A stretch of 64,000 nucleotides of DNA from assembly GCF_002243345.2 (NCBI RefSeq), contig NZ_CP022655.2, forward strand, positions 1,328,001-1,392,000, written 5' to 3'. A program made the position numbers and the translations under genes. The DNA comes from Paenibacillus sp. RUD330. GTDB lineage: Bacteria; Bacillota; Bacilli; Paenibacillales; Paenibacillaceae. The notes under the pieces are model-generated. The model did no database searches, was not told the DNA's origin, and saw only the letters and a program-made list of their open reading frames with translations. Shown piece by piece: positions 8,561 through 17,585 of this stretch (the first letter of the stretch is position 1; each line of letters opens with the position of its first letter).

Positions 8561-9481
8561 ATGAATCGAAGCGGCTTTTTGGGCGACGTCCTCAAATACC
8601 GGACGCTGCTGCTGATGCTGCTGCCGGGCGTCCTGTTTTTCATTCTGTTCGCCTACATTCCGATGGCCGGAATCGTACTGGCCTTCAAGCAGTTCAACTA
8701 CGCCGGAGGCGTATTCGGAAGCCCATGGAACGGGCTGGACAACTTCCGCTTCTTCTTCGAATCCGGCGATGCCTGGAGGGTGACTCGGAACACGGCGCTG
8801 TACAATATCGCGTTCATCATCGTGAACAACGTGCTGCAGATCACCGCCGCCATCCTGCTGTTCGAAGCGGCCAGACCGTGGTTCCGCAAGATTTTCCAGA
8901 CGATGATGTTCCTGCCTTACTTCATCTCCTGGGTCGTCGTCGGAGCGATCGCCTACAATCTGTTCAACTACGATTACGGCACGCTCAACGTGGTGCTGAA
9001 GGCGCTGGGCATGCAGCCGCTGGATGTGTACAACACCGCGTCGTATTGGCCGCTGCTGCTCGTGGTCATCTCGGCATGGAAAGCGCTGGGATACGGCTCG
9101 GTCATGTATTTGGCGGCGATCACCGGCATGGATAGGGAAATGTACGAGGCGGCGGAAATCGATGGCGCGAACATCTTCCAGCGGATGCTGCACATCACGA
9201 TCCCGAACCTGTATCCGACCGTCATCATCCTCGTGCTGCTGGCCGTCGGCAACATCTTCCGCGGCGACTTCGGGATGTTCTACAACATGGTCGGCAACAA
9301 CGGAATCCTGTTCTCCTCCACGGATGTCATCGACACGTACGTGTTCCGCTCCCTGACGACGAACAACGATATCGGCATGTCGTCCGCAGCCGGCTTCTAC
9401 CAATCCATTCTGGGCTTCGTCACGATCCTGCTGGCCAACTATGCCGTGCGCCGATATGACAAAGACCGGGCGTTGTTCTAA
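8561..9481 (+). CDS. Sugar ABC transporter permease, LplB type
   Basis: A 306-residue inner-membrane permease with about six membrane helices. It begins with the polar stretch and the PGVLFFILFAYIPMAGIVLAF segment typical of LplB/YtcP-pair permeases. The EAA loop that contacts the ATPase is seen as EMYEAAEIDGANIFQRMLHI. Ribosome site GAGAGGGGAGAAG precedes ATG 8561. It forms the first gene of a permease-permease-binding protein set with no ATPase. The locus context suggests import of galacto-oligosaccharides released by the GH53 enzyme; the family itself also carries other oligosaccharides. Confidence 0.92.
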   Translation: MNRSGFLGDVLKYRTLLLMLLPGVLFFILFAYIPMAGIVLAFKQFNYAGGVFGSPWNGLDNFRFFFESGDAWRVTRNTALYNIAFIIVNNVLQITAAILLFEAARPWFRKIFQTMMFLPYFISWVVVGAIAYNLFNYDYGTLNVVLKALGMQPLDVYNTASYWPLLLVVISAWKALGYGSVMYLAAITGMDREMYEAAEIDGANIFQRMLHITIPNLYPTVIILVLLAVGNIFRGDFGMFYNMVGNNGILFSSTDVIDTYVFRSLTTNNDIGMSSAAGFYQSILGFVTILLANYAVRRYDKDRALF

Positions 9482-9494
9482 GGGGGATATCAAG

Positions 9495-10427
9495 ATGCAA
9501 GCTCAACCACAGACAGCAGCCGCTTCCGCCAGCCAGAAGGCAGGCAGGATCAAGGGCGACCTGCTGCTGTTCCAACTGATCGGCTATGCCGTTCTCGGAG
9601 TCATGTCCGCCATCTGCCTGCTGCCGTTCCTGCTCGTCCTGTCCTCCTCGCTCACAAGCGAAAGCTCGATCATCGAGAACGGCTTCCAGCTGCTGCCCTC
9701 GGCGTTCTCGGGCGAGGCGTACCGGATCCTCTTCACGTATCCGGAGCAGATGCTCCGCGCGTACGGGGTGACGATCGGCGTAACGGCGGCCGGCACGCTG
9801 CTGGGATTGTTTCTGACTTCCATGACCGCATACGTGCTGTCGCGCAAGGACTTCAAGTGGAGAGGCTCCTTCTCCTTCTTCTTTTTCTTCACGACGCTGT
9901 TCAGCGGCGGACTCGTGCCTTGGTACCTGCTCGTCGTGAACTACCTGCATCTGAAGGATACGCTTGTCGTGCTCATTCTTCCGATGCTGCTCAACGTGTT
10001 CTACATCATCGTCATGAAGTCGTTCATGAGCGGCATTCCGGAGGCGATCGTGGAGTCGGCCAAAATGGACGGAGCGGGAGACTTCCTCATCTACGCGAGA
10101 TTGATCCTGCCTCTGGCCAAGCCGGCTCTGGCGACCATCGGACTGTTCATCGCGCTCGGCTACTGGAACGACTGGTACAACGCGCTGCTGTTCGTCTCGA
10201 ACGAGAACCTCATGCCGCTCCAGTACTATCTGTACAAGATGCTGGGGAACATGGACGGGATGCGCAAGGCGCTCATCAGCTCCGGCGCGGTCGTGAGCAC
10301 GAGCATCCCGACGGAGAGCCTGAAAATGGCGATGACGGTCGTGGCGATCGGCCCGATCCTGCTCGCTTATCCGTTCATCCAGCGCTATTTCGTGCAGGGG
10401 CTGACGATCGGTTCGGTGAAGGGCTGA
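9495..10427 (+). CDS. Sugar ABC transporter permease, YtcP type
   Basis: A 310-residue permease. The start is ATG 9495, with AAGGGGG ten bases upstream and 13 bases after the first permease; a longer frame to 9441 would overlap that gene. It has about six helices and the EAA motif ESAKMDGAGDFLIYARLILP, and ends with YPFIQRYFVQGLTIGSVKG, the usual C-terminus of CarbohydrateABC permeases of this branch. It pairs with the preceding permease to form the translocation channel. A 383-base spacer with tandem repeats separates it from the binding-protein gene. Confidence 0.92.
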   Translation: MQAQPQTAAASASQKAGRIKGDLLLFQLIGYAVLGVMSAICLLPFLLVLSSSLTSESSIIENGFQLLPSAFSGEAYRILFTYPEQMLRAYGVTIGVTAAGTLLGLFLTSMTAYVLSRKDFKWRGSFSFFFFFTTLFSGGLVPWYLLVVNYLHLKDTLVVLILPMLLNVFYIIVMKSFMSGIPEAIVESAKMDGAGDFLIYARLILPLAKPALATIGLFIALGYWNDWYNALLFVSNENLMPLQYYLYKMLGNMDGMRKALISSGAVVSTSIPTESLKMAMTVVAIGPILLAYPFIQRYFVQGLTIGSVKG

Positions 10428-10517
10428 CCGAAAAACGAATGCGGCAATGAGGCAGTTCCAATACTCCGAAAAACGAATGCGGCAATGAGGCAGATCCATC
10501 ACTCCGAAAAACGAATG
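10428..10517. repeat. 38-bp tandem repeat after permease gene
   Basis: Copies of CCGAAAAACGAATGCGGCAA begin at 10428, 10466 and 10504, an exact 38-base period; the third is truncated. The first copy abuts the permease stop codon. Further imperfect repeats around AGAGCTTCGCC follow at about 10676-10750. No hairpin with a T-run is seen, so the spacer 10428-10810 holds no clear terminator and the binding-protein gene may be co-transcribed. Confidence 0.85.
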
Positions 10518-10810
10518 ACTCTTCCAATCGCTGTTGAAGTCCGGATTTCTTGATTTTTTATCCCCTCAATGGGGGAAATCCGGCCTTCAAATGCGAACGC
10601 TCCGCTTTTCCAGAGCTCATTCGCCTTTCTACGTCTTATCCGCCTGCATGAGTCTTCAGCCCTCCTTTCATCGGAGAGCTTCGCCCTCCTTTGAGGAGAG
10701 GCCAGGAGAGCTTCGCCTTCCTTTTGGGGGAAGCCCGGGGAGCTACGCTTTGCTAGAGTTTATGCCTGCATGAAGTACAGAACTCCATCCATTCCATAGG
10801 GGGAAAAACA

Positions 10811-12388
10811 ATGAAAGCCAAGAAATCGCTCCTGCTGCCGATGGCGGCGCTGCTCTCCATGTCCGCGGTGCTGGCGGCCTGCGGAGGAAACAACAACACA
10901 GCATCCAATACGGGATCGCCGGCGGTCAACGCATCCGCTGCGCCGACCAACGCAACCGCTTCCAACGAGCCCGACACCTCCAAGGAGGTCAAGCTGAAAA
11001 TGCTGCTCGTCGGCGGCAAGCCGGCCGACTACGACAAAGTGTACGGCGAGCTGAACAAGAAGCTCAAGGAGCGCATCAACGCGACGGTCGAGGCCGAATT
11101 CCTCGACTGGTCCGACTGGAACCAGAAATACCCGCTGAAATTCGCGGCCAACGAAGACTTCGACCTTGTCTATACGGCGAACTGGGCTTACTACAACGAC
11201 CAGGCGCTGAAGGGCGGCTTCCTGGAGCTTACGGAGGACATGCTGAACAAGTATGCGCCGCAGACGGTCAAGAACATGCCTCCGGTCTCCTTCGACCAGG
11301 CGAAGGTGAACGGCAAGCTGTTCATGGTGCCGAACAACAACGTCGAAGTGAACGACAAAGTCATTCTGTACCGCGAGGATCTGCGCAAGAAATACAATCT
11401 GCCGGAGATCAACAGCCTCGAATCCTACGCCACTTATTTGAAGGCGATCGCCGCGAACGAAAAAGGCATGCTCGCCTATGGCGCCAAAGCAGGCGACGGC
11501 TGGAAATGGCATGAGATGGACCAGGCGACGCTGGAGCAGCACAACGACTGGAATCTGGTCGACATGACGCTGCCGCTCGCATATAAGATGGACGATGCCT
11601 CCGGCAAGATCTTCAACATTTACGATACGCCCGAGTTCAAGCAGCTGCTGACTTACTACAAGGATCTCTCTGACAGCGGCGTCTGGTCCAAAAACGTCGT
11701 CAGCAACAAAAACGACGTCTGGCAGGATATCAAGGCCGGCAAGGTCGCTTCCTACGCTGCGCAAAATCTGGGCACCGCCGGCTCCAACCTCGCCGAGATG
11801 CGCCGGGACAACCCGTCCCTGGAGGTCGCCATCGCGGACATCACGCCGGACAAGAAAAAAATCGCGGCCATTTCGACGCAGAACGGCATGGCGATCCATG
11901 CGACATCCAAAAATCCGGAGCGCTCGCTCATGCTGATCGACCTGCTGCAGAACGACAAGGAGATCCATGATCTCACGATGTACGGCATCAGCGGCACGAA
12001 CTATGTGCCCGAAGGCGACGACAAGTACAGCGCCGGCCCCGCCGCAGCGAACTACACCGGCTTCTCCAATTGGGGCTGGAACTCGCAGCTGAACCGGACC
12101 GACTCCTCGTATCCGCAGGAAGCGAACGATATTTTCGAGAAATGGCAGTCCAGCATCTATCACTTCCCGCTGGAAACGTTCGTCTTCGACGACGCCAAGG
12201 TGAAGACAGAAGTGGCCAGCATCAGCAACGTCATGCTGCGTTATTCGATCCCGCTGGAATACGGTCTGGTCAAAGACTTGGACAAAGGCCAAGCCGATCT
12301 GATCAAGCAGCTGAAAGCAGCCGGCATCGAGAAGGTCATGACGGAAATGCAAGCCCAAGTGGACGCGTTCCTGGCCCAGCAGAAATAA
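10811..12388 (+). CDS. Extracellular solute-binding lipoprotein (LplA type)
   Basis: A 525-residue substrate-binding protein. The lipobox LAAC near residue 21 follows a short signal sequence, and a Thr/Ser/Asn-rich tether follows the Cys. The length and the TANWAYYNDQALKGGFLEL region fit the large LplA-like family that works with LplB/YtcP permeases. A GGGGG site precedes ATG 10811. It presumably captures the oligosaccharide on the outer face of the membrane and hands it to the two permeases encoded upstream. A strong terminator follows at 12395, separating it from the GH42 gene. Confidence 0.92.
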   Translation: MKAKKSLLLPMAALLSMSAVLAACGGNNNTASNTGSPAVNASAAPTNATASNEPDTSKEVKLKMLLVGGKPADYDKVYGELNKKLKERINATVEAEFLDWSDWNQKYPLKFAANEDFDLVYTANWAYYNDQALKGGFLELTEDMLNKYAPQTVKNMPPVSFDQAKVNGKLFMVPNNNVEVNDKVILYREDLRKKYNLPEINSLESYATYLKAIAANEKGMLAYGAKAGDGWKWHEMDQATLEQHNDWNLVDMTLPLAYKMDDASGKIFNIYDTPEFKQLLTYYKDLSDSGVWSKNVVSNKNDVWQDIKAGKVASYAAQNLGTAGSNLAEMRRDNPSLEVAIADITPDKKKIAAISTQNGMAIHATSKNPERSLMLIDLLQNDKEIHDLTMYGISGTNYVPEGDDKYSAGPAAANYTGFSNWGWNSQLNRTDSSYPQEANDIFEKWQSSIYHFPLETFVFDDAKVKTEVASISNVMLRYSIPLEYGLVKDLDKGQADLIKQLKAAGIEKVMTEMQAQVDAFLAQQK

Positions 12389-12394
12389 GCCAAG

Positions 12395-12436
12395 CGGGAG
12401 GAGACCCTGTCGTCTCCTCCCGTTTGCATCTTTTTG
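12395..12436 (+). terminator. Intrinsic terminator after binding-protein gene
   Basis: A perfect 11-bp stem, CGGGAGGAGAC / GTCTCCTCCCG, with a six-base loop, is followed by TTTGCATCTTTTT. It begins seven bases after the stop codon. The GH42 gene beyond therefore needs its own promoter or read-through. Confidence 0.85.
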
Positions 12437-12587
12437 GAACCATCGCGGACCGGCCGTTCGGAGCTTTTTTCTTTATAGGGGAGAAAATCTCCGGAGACGG
12501 CGCTGCGGATTCCTATTCCATTGCGGTCGCCAAGAAAAGCGGCGAAGCTTCCTTTCTTTCATTTCATTTCATCAAGGAGTGGTAACG

Positions 12588-14660
12588 TTGAGTCCAAAAC
12601 ATCCCCCCGTCAGCAGCAGGCTGCCCGTGCTCATGCATGGAGCCGACTACAATCCCGATCAGTGGCTGCATGATCCGGCCGTGCTGGAGGAGGACATCCG
12701 GCTGATGAAGCTGGCCGGCTGCAATGTCATGTCGGTCGGCATCTTTGCCTGGGCGGCACTGGAGCCGGAGGAAGGGCGGTTCGAGTTCGGCTGGCTGGAC
12801 GACCTGCTCGACCGCTTCGCGGCGAACGGAATCTATGCCTGGCTGGCGACGCCGAGCGGCGCCCGCCCCGCCTGGATGTCGCAGAAGTACCCCGAGGTGC
12901 TGCGAACCGGGGCGAACCGGGTGCGCAATCTGCACGGCATGCGGCATAACCATTGCTACAGCTCCCCGGTCTACCGGGAGAAGGTAACGATCATGAACGG
13001 CAAGCTGGCGGAGAGATACGGCCATCATCCGGCTGTCGTCGGCTGGCATATTTCCAATGAGTATGGCGGCGAATGCCACTGCGAGTATTGCCAGGACGCA
13101 TTCCGTGAATGGGTGAAGGAGAAGTACGGCACGCTCGACAAGCTCAATGCAGCCTGGTGGGCGACCTTCTGGAGCCATACGTACACGGGCTGGGAGCAGG
13201 TGGAGTCGCCGGCTCCGCATGGCGAGAACATGGTGCACGGCCATAATTTGGACTGGCGGAGGTTCGTGACGGACCGGACGACGGATTTTTGCAAGCACGA
13301 AATGGCGCCTCTGCGCTCCGTCAATCCAGAGCTTCCATGCACGACCAATATGATGGACCTGTTCTACGATCTGGATTACCGCAAGCTGGCCGAAGCCATC
13401 GACGTCATCTCTTGGGATGCCTATCCGATGTGGCATAAGGATGCCTCGGACACGCATATGGCGGCCTGGTTCTCCTTCAACCACGATCTGTTCCGCTCGC
13501 TCAAAAAGAAGCCGTTCCTGCTCATGGAGAGCACGCCGAGCCTGACGAACTGGCAGCCGGTGAGCAAGCTGAAGCGTCCCGGCATGCATCGGCTCAGCTC
13601 GCTGCAGGCGGTCGCGCACGGCGCTGATTCGGTGCAATATTTCCAGTGGCGCAAAAGCCGGGGCTCCAGCGAGAAGTTCCACGGCGCGGTCGTGGACCAC
13701 GTCGGGCATGAGCATACACGCGTGTTCCGGGACGTGGCCGGGCTCGGCGCCGAGCTGGCTGGGCTGGCGGATGCAGTTGGGACGAATGTGCCCGCGGAGG
13801 CGGCCATCCTGTTCGACTGGGACAACCGCTGGGCGGTGAACGATGCCCAAGGTCCGCGCAACGGCGGCCTGCGTTACGAGGATACGGTCGTGCAGCATTA
13901 TCGCGCCCTGTGGGAGCTCGGCGTTCCGGCCGATGTGGTCGGTTCGGAGGACGATCTGAGCGGCTACAGGCTGCTGGTCGTGCCGATGGCCTACCTGCTG
14001 CGTGAAGAAGCGGGAAGGAAGATCGAAGCGTTCGTGCGCGGAGGCGGCACGGCGGCGATCACCTACTGGAGCGGAGTCGTGGACGAGCATGATCTGTGCT
14101 ATCTGAGCGGATTCCCGGGTCCGCTGCGCGAGGTGGCGGGCATCTGGGCGGAAGAGATCGAAGGGCTCCACGACGGAGACCGCAACGCTATCGTCATGCG
14201 GGACGGCAACGCGCTCGGGCTTGGCGGCTCGCATGAAGTGCATGAGCTGTGCGAGCTGATCCATGCCGAAGGAGCCGAGGTGCTGGCGGTGTACGGCGAC
14301 GATTTCTACGCCGGCAGGCCGGCTCTGACCGTGAACGCCTTCGGCGCCGGCAAAGCTTATTATTTGGCCGCGAGAGTGAAGGACGATGAGTTCTACCGCG
14401 CATACTACGAGCGGCTTGTCGAGGAGAGCGGAGCCAGGCGCGCCGTGAAGGCGGAGCTGCCTCCGGGAGTGACGGCCCAGCTGCGCTGCGGCGGCGGCAA
14501 GGCGTTTTTGTTCCTGCTTAATTTCTCCGCCAAGGAAGCGGTCGTGCGGCTGGAGAAATCCGAGGCCGGATGGTCGGACTCCTCGACGGGGGAAGCGGCG
14601 GCAGGAGAGATCTTCCTGCCGGTCAACGGCGCGAGCATCTTGGTGAGGGAGATCGGCTAG
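12588..14660 (+). CDS. Intracellular beta-galactosidase (GH42)
   Basis: A 690-residue GH42 enzyme with no signal peptide, so cytoplasmic. TTG 12588 is preferred because AAGGAGTGG lies at 12574-12582; the longer frame starts inside that site. The N-terminus HGADYNPDQW is characteristic. The acid/base Glu158 is in WHISNEYGG, directly followed by CHCEYC, the zinc-binding Cys cluster of GH42. The nucleophile Glu314 is in LLMESTPSLTNW. The trimerisation domain and small C-terminal beta domain fit the full length. It would hydrolyse imported galacto-oligosaccharides to galactose, completing the GH53 / importer / GH42 path. The terminator before it suggests partly independent expression. Confidence 0.95.
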   Translation: MSPKHPPVSSRLPVLMHGADYNPDQWLHDPAVLEEDIRLMKLAGCNVMSVGIFAWAALEPEEGRFEFGWLDDLLDRFAANGIYAWLATPSGARPAWMSQKYPEVLRTGANRVRNLHGMRHNHCYSSPVYREKVTIMNGKLAERYGHHPAVVGWHISNEYGGECHCEYCQDAFREWVKEKYGTLDKLNAAWWATFWSHTYTGWEQVESPAPHGENMVHGHNLDWRRFVTDRTTDFCKHEMAPLRSVNPELPCTTNMMDLFYDLDYRKLAEAIDVISWDAYPMWHKDASDTHMAAWFSFNHDLFRSLKKKPFLLMESTPSLTNWQPVSKLKRPGMHRLSSLQAVAHGADSVQYFQWRKSRGSSEKFHGAVVDHVGHEHTRVFRDVAGLGAELAGLADAVGTNVPAEAAILFDWDNRWAVNDAQGPRNGGLRYEDTVVQHYRALWELGVPADVVGSEDDLSGYRLLVVPMAYLLREEAGRKIEAFVRGGGTAAITYWSGVVDEHDLCYLSGFPGPLREVAGIWAEEIEGLHDGDRNAIVMRDGNALGLGGSHEVHELCELIHAEGAEVLAVYGDDFYAGRPALTVNAFGAGKAYYLAARVKDDEFYRAYYERLVEESGARRAVKAELPPGVTAQLRCGGGKAFLFLLNFSAKEAVVRLEKSEAGWSDSSTGEAAAGEIFLPVNGASILVREIG

Positions 14661-14689
14661 AAGGTTTGGTAAGGCGAAGAGAGCGGGAC

Positions 14690-14810
14690 AGATAGCAGGC
14701 AGCTAGCAGGCAGAAAGCAGGCAGCTAGCAGGCAGAAAGCAGGCAGATAGCAGGCAGATAGCAGGCAGATAGCAGGCAGATAGAAGTCAGATAGCAGGCA
14801 GATAGCAGGA
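14690..14810. repeat. 11-bp minisatellite, eleven units
   Basis: Eleven consecutive 11-base units with consensus AGATAGCAGGC (variants AGCTAGCAGGC, AGAAAGCAGGC, AGATAGAAGTC) lie between the GH42 stop codon and a terminator. The variants alternate, suggesting duplication of pairs of units. Confidence 0.95.
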
Positions 14811-14815
14811 CAAAG

Positions 14816-14855
14816 AGCAGAAACGGCGAAAGCTTCGGCCGTTTCTGCTTTTTTC
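14816..14855 (+). terminator. Intrinsic terminator downstream of GH42 and its minisatellite
   Basis: AGCAGAAACGGC pairs with GCCGTTTCTGCT around a ten-base loop that can itself pair (GAAAGCTTC), followed by TTTTTT. The transcript of the GH42 gene would include the whole 11-bp array before stopping here. Confidence 0.9.
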
Positions 14856-15066
14856 ATGCCGAGATGTCGGCCAGTCTATTATTTGCAGGGCAATGTGACT
14901 TGGGAATGCGCAGCGGTGAGCTGGGATCAGCCTCTTCGGACATGTTCCGGGAAAAGAGGGAACCTGATGCAGCAATCCGTTGCTTCCTTCCTGTTTTCCC
15001 GACAGCAGCACCCGACTTATACTTGAATTCCGTAGGACAAATCTTATCTGCGGAAGAGGTGCGGGG

Positions 15067-15795
15067 ATGAACGGGGTCAAAATAGCTCTGATCGGCGATT
15101 TCAACGAGGAAGTTGTGGCCCACGGGGCGACCGCAAGCGCTGCGGCTATCTGCCGGAGCCATCGGAGCCGCCGTGGAGCCGGAGTGGGTTTCGACGGATT
15201 GTTTGCAGGCAGATGACAGTGCGGATGTTCTGGCAACTTATGAAGGCATGTGGATCACTCCAGGCAGTCCTTACCGGAGCATGCAGGGCGCATTGAACGC
15301 GATCCGGCATGCCCGGGAGCATTCCATTCCGCTAATCGGCAGCTGCGGAGGCTTCCAGCACATGGTAATCGAGTTCGCCCGCAACCGGCTAGGGATGCCT
15401 CAGCGGATCATGCGGAAGAAAACCCGGATGCGGAGGTGCTGCTGGTCGCTCCGCTGACCTGCTCGGTGAGCAATCAGTCTCATCGCTTCAAGCTGGCGAC
15501 AGGCTCCAGGGTGGAAGGAATCTATGACAGCGACGAAATTTCCGAGCCTTACGGCATTTGCAATTACGGTCCCAATCCTATCTATATCGATAGGCTGGAA
15601 GCAGCGGGCTTCAAGGTATCCGGAACCGATCTGAACGGCGAAATCCGCATCATGGAATTGAACGGACATCCCTTTTTTATGGGAACCTTGTTCCAGCCGG
15701 AGCGTTCCGCCTTGCAGGGGCTTGTCCATCCGCTCATTACGGAATTCGTCCGCAGCGTTGTTGGATACGATGGCATGGGTGGATTAAAGACATAG
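15067..15795 (+). pseudogene. Frameshifted CTP-synthase-like glutamine amidotransferase protein
   Basis: Three pieces in two frames make one protein of about 240 residues. The first piece, MNGVKIALIGDFNEEVVAH, is in one frame. The frame then changes near 15124-15132 and continues as PQALRLSAGAIGAAVEPEWV through IPLIGSCGGFQHMVIEFARN. It returns to the first frame near 15401-15404 and ends in EVLLVAPLTCSVSNQSHRFK to the stop at 15795. GSCGGFQH is the class I amidotransferase nucleophile elbow, in the form found in the C-terminal half of CTP synthase and in related stand-alone proteins. GCGGGGATG gives only a weak ribosome site. The gaps are consistent with loss of two bases and then one. Either the gene is dead or the sequence carries two indel errors. 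Confidence 0.8.
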
Positions 15796-15856
15796 AAGGA
15801 TCGGACCGCCATCGCCAGGGCTGAACGATTGTCCGGCAGGATGGAGTAAGACATAG

Positions 15857-15907
15857 AAGCTTCGCCGAACTGCCACGCAGGACGTGCGAAGCTTTTTTTG
15901 CGTGGCA
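15857..15907 (+). terminator. Terminator with two overlapping alternative stems
   Basis: AAGCTTCGC (15857) pairs with GCGAAGCTT (15886), and TTTTTT follows. A second stem, TGCCACGC (15871) with GCGTGGCA (15900), spans the T-run and interlocks with the first, so the two cannot form in the simple way together. The first is a normal terminator for the pseudogene transcript. Confidence 0.65.
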
Positions 15908-15989
15908 GGACGGGATGCTTGCCGGCAGCGGACGTCAATATCCTAGAATCTAAAGCGTTTTGGACGTGAATATCCGAATATCCAAGGCG

Positions 15990-16240
15990 TATCGGACATA
16001 CGATCCGTTATTTTCGATCAAATCCTCATATTTGCTGCGTATCGGACATACGATCCGTTATTTTAGGCTGATGCCTCCATTTTGAGGTGAATCTGTGAAA
16101 TAGCGGAACTCATGTCCGTTAAATTTTTTTGAATGGGCATTTTCGCGGAAATAGCGGAACCAATGTCCGATAGGGCGATCGAGAGTGGTGAAATTCAACA
16201 GGAACGCGGAAATAGCGGAACCAATGTCCGATAGGGCGAT
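15990..16240. repeat. Inverted cluster of a 25-bp intergenic repeat (five copies)
   Basis: Two copies read TATCGGACATACGATCCGTT then ATTTT (15990 and 16040). Three copies of the reverse complement form follow, with core AAATAGCGGAAC then ATGTCCGATA (16097, 16148, 16209). The element is itself partly variable in the middle. An equivalent cluster with two copies each way lies at 63312-63498. Opposed copies could fold into a long hairpin. The spacer 15908-16397 holds no gene. Confidence 0.9.
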
Positions 16241-16397
16241 CGAATGGGAAAGAAATTCTACACGCAACGATTTTTCTGCTGAAAGCGTATTTACAGAATC
16301 TTCCGAGGGGGCTAGGATTTAACTGTAGGAACAGTGGCTCACATCGTCGGGGATTCAAATTATGGCGAGTCTTTGCGCCGCGGAGCGGAGGGCTGGA

Positions 16398-17585
16398 ATG
16401 GACAGGTACGCGTATTACAAGGGCATGTTTGAATCGCTTCCGAAGCCGTTCGCCTTCGTCGATCTGGATTTGCTGGACGCCAATGCGGCGGCCATCGCCC
16501 GGGAAGCCGGGGACAAGAAGGTGAGAATCGCCAGCAAGTCGATCCGCTGCGTCGAGGTGCTGAGGCGGATCCTCCGCTCCAGCCCGGTCTTCCAGGGCAT
16601 CATGTGCTTCACAGCCGCGGAAGCGGCCTATCTCGCCCGGGAAGGCTTCGACGATCTGCTGCTCGGTTATCCGCAGTGGGAGCCGGAGGCGATCGGGGAC
16701 CTGCTCTTGCTGGCGGCGGAAGGCCGCATAATCACGTTCATGGTCGACTGCCGGGAGCATGCCGAAAGGATCGCCGAGCTCGCTGCGGAGCGGTGCGTGC
16801 AGGCATCGGTCTGCATCGATCTCGATATGTCCGTCAGCTATCCGGGCCTCCACTTCGGAGTGAGACGCTCTCCTCTGGCGGGATGGGAAGCGATGAGGCC
16901 GCTTGCCGAGAGCATCCTCGCTTCCCGACGGCTGAAGCTGGAAGGCCTCATGGGCTACGAAGCCCAGATTGCGGGCGTGGGAGACAAGGTTCCCGGAAGC
17001 GGGCTGAAGAACGCTCTTGTCCGCCAGCTGAAGAAGCGTTCAATCCGGGAAATAGCCCGGCGCAGAGGAGAGGCTGTCGAGGGCCTGCAGAACCTCGGAG
17101 CCCGGCTGCGCTTCGTCAACGCCGGAGGCACAGGCAGCATGGCGAGCTCCCGGGCGGAGGCGGGCGTGACGGAGATTACGGCGGGCTCGGGCTTTTATTC
17201 CCCGGGATTGTTCGACAATTACGAGGGCTTCCGCTACCAGCCGTCGGCGGGTTACGCGGTCGAGGTCGTGCGGCGGCCGGGTGCGGGCATCGTCACCTGC
17301 ATGGGAGGAGGTTATACGGCTTCCGGTCCCGCGGGGAGGGATAAGCTGGCAAAGCCGTATTTGCCGGAGGGACTCCGGCTGCTGCCTCTGGAGGCGGCAG
17401 GCGAAGTGCAGACTCCGCTGACGGGACCGGCGGCGGAGTCTCTCGCCATCGGGGATCCGGTCTTTTTCCGGCATGCCAAGGCGGGCGAGCTGTGCGAGCG
17501 GTTCAAGGTGCTGCATGCGGTGTCGCAAGGCAAGATTGTCGGACAGTACGCCACTTATCGCGGAGCGGGGGAATGTTTCTTATGA
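16398..17585 (+). CDS. PLP-dependent alanine racemase-like/D-amino acid aldolase-type enzyme
   Basis: A 395-residue protein with an alanine-racemase-type N-terminal PLP barrel. Lys47 in VRIASKSIRC is the expected Schiff-base lysine. MCFTAAEAAYLAREGFDDLL and the barrel strands through LEGLMGYEAQIAG follow. The C-terminal part with ITAGSGFYSPGLFDNY and FFRHAKAGELCERF resembles the D-threonine aldolase/DSD1-like branch usually annotated as amino acid deaminase/aldolase. ATG 16398 is chosen for its GGAGGG site five bases upstream. It overlaps the next gene by four bases, so the two enzymes are co-expressed. The exact substrate cannot be read from sequence. Confidence 0.8.
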   Translation: MDRYAYYKGMFESLPKPFAFVDLDLLDANAAAIAREAGDKKVRIASKSIRCVEVLRRILRSSPVFQGIMCFTAAEAAYLAREGFDDLLLGYPQWEPEAIGDLLLLAAEGRIITFMVDCREHAERIAELAAERCVQASVCIDLDMSVSYPGLHFGVRRSPLAGWEAMRPLAESILASRRLKLEGLMGYEAQIAGVGDKVPGSGLKNALVRQLKKRSIREIARRRGEAVEGLQNLGARLRFVNAGGTGSMASSRAEAGVTEITAGSGFYSPGLFDNYEGFRYQPSAGYAVEVVRRPGAGIVTCMGGGYTASGPAGRDKLAKPYLPEGLRLLPLEAAGEVQTPLTGPAAESLAIGDPVFFRHAKAGELCERFKVLHAVSQGKIVGQYATYRGAGECFL

